Origin: a virus
Length of the DNA: 21,025 nt
IMG/VR virus record: IMGVR_UViG_3300044623_000353
Coordinates: 1-21,025 of that record
Strand: one strand, 5' to 3'
Shown: one piece after another, positions 20,354-21,025 of the stretch
Layout of the letters: each line of letters opens with the position of its first letter
Position numbering within the stretch: position 1 is the first letter of the stretch
Notes under the pieces: generated by a model
What the model was told of the DNA's origin: nothing
Database searches by the model: none
The model's input: the letters and a program-made list of their open reading frames with translations, nothing else
Position numbers and translations under genes: made by a program

Positions 20354-21025
20354 TGCTAGGCCGATTGCTTAAAAGACAAATTCAATCATCTATGGTTTAC
20401 ACATCTTCCGGGTATGTAGATTCTTTAGGTAGGGTTGGCCGATTCTTTGAAGGTAATTGGGCAGGTGCTTATGTAGATCAAAACACCGCTTTAGGAATCC
20501 CGGCAATTTACCGCGGCATAACTTTAATCAGTGATGCGATTGGTGCGCTTCCACTTTGTGCATATCGCAATAAGCGCGAAGTATTACCAACACCACAAAT
20601 TTTAATGCGCCCAGTGCCAACTGAAACCCGGATGGAAACAATTAGTGCAATGGCGGCCGCTTTAATTATTCATGGTAACTATGTTGCAGTATTAGGTGAA
20701 CCAGGTGCTAATGGATTGCCTGATTCAATTTATCCAGTATCACCGGATCGTGTACAAGTAAGTACTGACAAAGGCAGAATCATTTACAAGATTGATGAGC
20801 GTACTTACGATCAATCAGAGATTATGCACATTAAGAATTTTACTTTGCCAGGTGATTTAGTTGGTAAAGGTATATTGGCTGTTGCTAAGCAAGCATTGGG
20901 TAAAGAGATTGCAATCAATGAATACGCATCAAGATACTTTGATGGTGGCGTAAATCCAACAGCGGTTATTAAATCTGCAAACCCTGATCTATCACAAGAA
21001 GAAGCTGATGCGTTAAAGAGCGCAT
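20353..21025 (+). CDS. Portal protein, N-terminal part (continues at base 1)
   Basis: The first 224 residues of the HK97-family portal, open to the end of the window. Family-typical stretches are TALGIPAIYRGITLISDAIGALPLCAYR (residues 46-74) and a later block with MHIKNFTLPGDLVGKGILAVAKQAL. The last 127 bases repeat bases 1-127 of the window in the same frame, so the gene continues there to the stop at 654, giving 399 residues. ATG 20353 overlaps the stop of the small membrane protein gene (TAATG). The portal therefore follows terminase and precedes protease, in normal order. Confidence 0.93.
   Translation, partial: MLGRLLKRQIQSSMVYTSSGYVDSLGRVGRFFEGNWAGAYVDQNTALGIPAIYRGITLISDAIGALPLCAYRNKREVLPTPQILMRPVPTETRMETISAMAAALIIHGNYVAVLGEPGANGLPDSIYPVSPDRVQVSTDKGRIIYKIDERTYDQSEIMHIKNFTLPGDLVGKGILAVAKQALGKEIAINEYASRYFDGGVNPTAVIKSANPDLSQEEADALKSA
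20899..21025. repeat. Terminal direct repeat, right copy (contig closure)
   Basis: Exact second copy of bases 1-127. Removing one copy leaves a 20,898-bp circle with an intact portal gene. The circle may reflect a circularly permuted genome, or a cos genome seen as concatemer or ligated DNA. Confidence 0.95.

Noticed and set aside
20899-21025. Biological direct terminal repeat
   Set aside because: Its length equals a standard assembly k-mer and it lies inside portal coding sequence, so it is best explained as contig circularisation overlap.
1-21025. tRNA genes, CRISPR array or insertion sequence
   Set aside because: No tRNA-like T-arm/anticodon arrangement, no regularly spaced repeats and no transposase-like protein or flanking inverted repeats were found by eye.

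Overview
The window is a complete genome of a small tailed double-stranded DNA phage (siphovirus type, HK97-like head), probably assembled from metagenomic reads. Bases 1-127 are identical to bases 20899-21025, so the contig closes on itself. The unique circle is 20,898 bp and the portal gene runs across the cut. Every convincing gene is on the + strand, packed with ATGA/TAATG overlaps. Base composition looks AT-rich (roughly 40% GC by eye). The head and tail genes, the ERF-like protein and the small lysis proteins resemble those of actinobacteriophages. I infer an AT-rich actinobacterial host, for example freshwater acI/Nanopelagicales. That is a family-resemblance argument, not proof. I see no integrase, repressor, partition gene, tRNA, CRISPR or methyltransferase, so a virulent lifestyle is the simplest reading.

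Layout, best read from the packaging region. About 18.2-18.3 kb: a structured, locally GC-rich non-coding stretch that is a candidate cos site. 18.3-20.2 kb: HNH endonuclease, small terminase, large terminase. 20.2 kb to 0.65 kb, across the junction: a tiny membrane protein and the portal. 0.65-3.1 kb: prohead protease, an overlapping accessory head-associated protein, major capsid protein and a strong hairpin. 3.2-5.2 kb: head-tail connector, tail terminator-like protein, major tail protein and a tail assembly chaperone pair joined by a textbook -1 frameshift (A AAA AAT plus an 8-bp stem). 5.2-10.0 kb: HK97 gp10-like protein, tape measure, minor tail protein, fibre-like protein and a small helical protein. 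10.05-10.9 kb: M15 peptidase endolysin and two small membrane proteins, holin candidates.

10.9-13.5 kb: an accessory block with a GT-A glycosyltransferase, an extended SDR nucleotide-sugar epimerase/dehydratase, a basic small protein and a calcineurin-like metallophosphoesterase. 13.6-16.7 kb: a small replication/recombination module with several tiny ORFs. It holds a stand-alone prim-pol domain, an ERF-like protein, a PD-(D/E)XK nuclease-like protein, and three short Cys-rich proteins that a 60-residue cutoff would miss. 16.7-18.2 kb: an SLT-type lytic transglycosylase behind a G8-T3-G8 tract, a second GT-A glycosyltransferase and a small beta-rich protein that ends the linear map.

The genes combine into a minimal lytic programme: cos-type packaging, an HK97 head, a long non-contractile tail (a 624-residue tape measure suggests roughly 90-95 nm), peptidase plus transglycosylase attack on the wall, and host-dependent replication primed or aided by prim-pol. 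The most notable points are the frameshift element, the candidate cos region, replication without a visible polymerase or helicase, the glycan-related gene set, and the paired G8 tracts.
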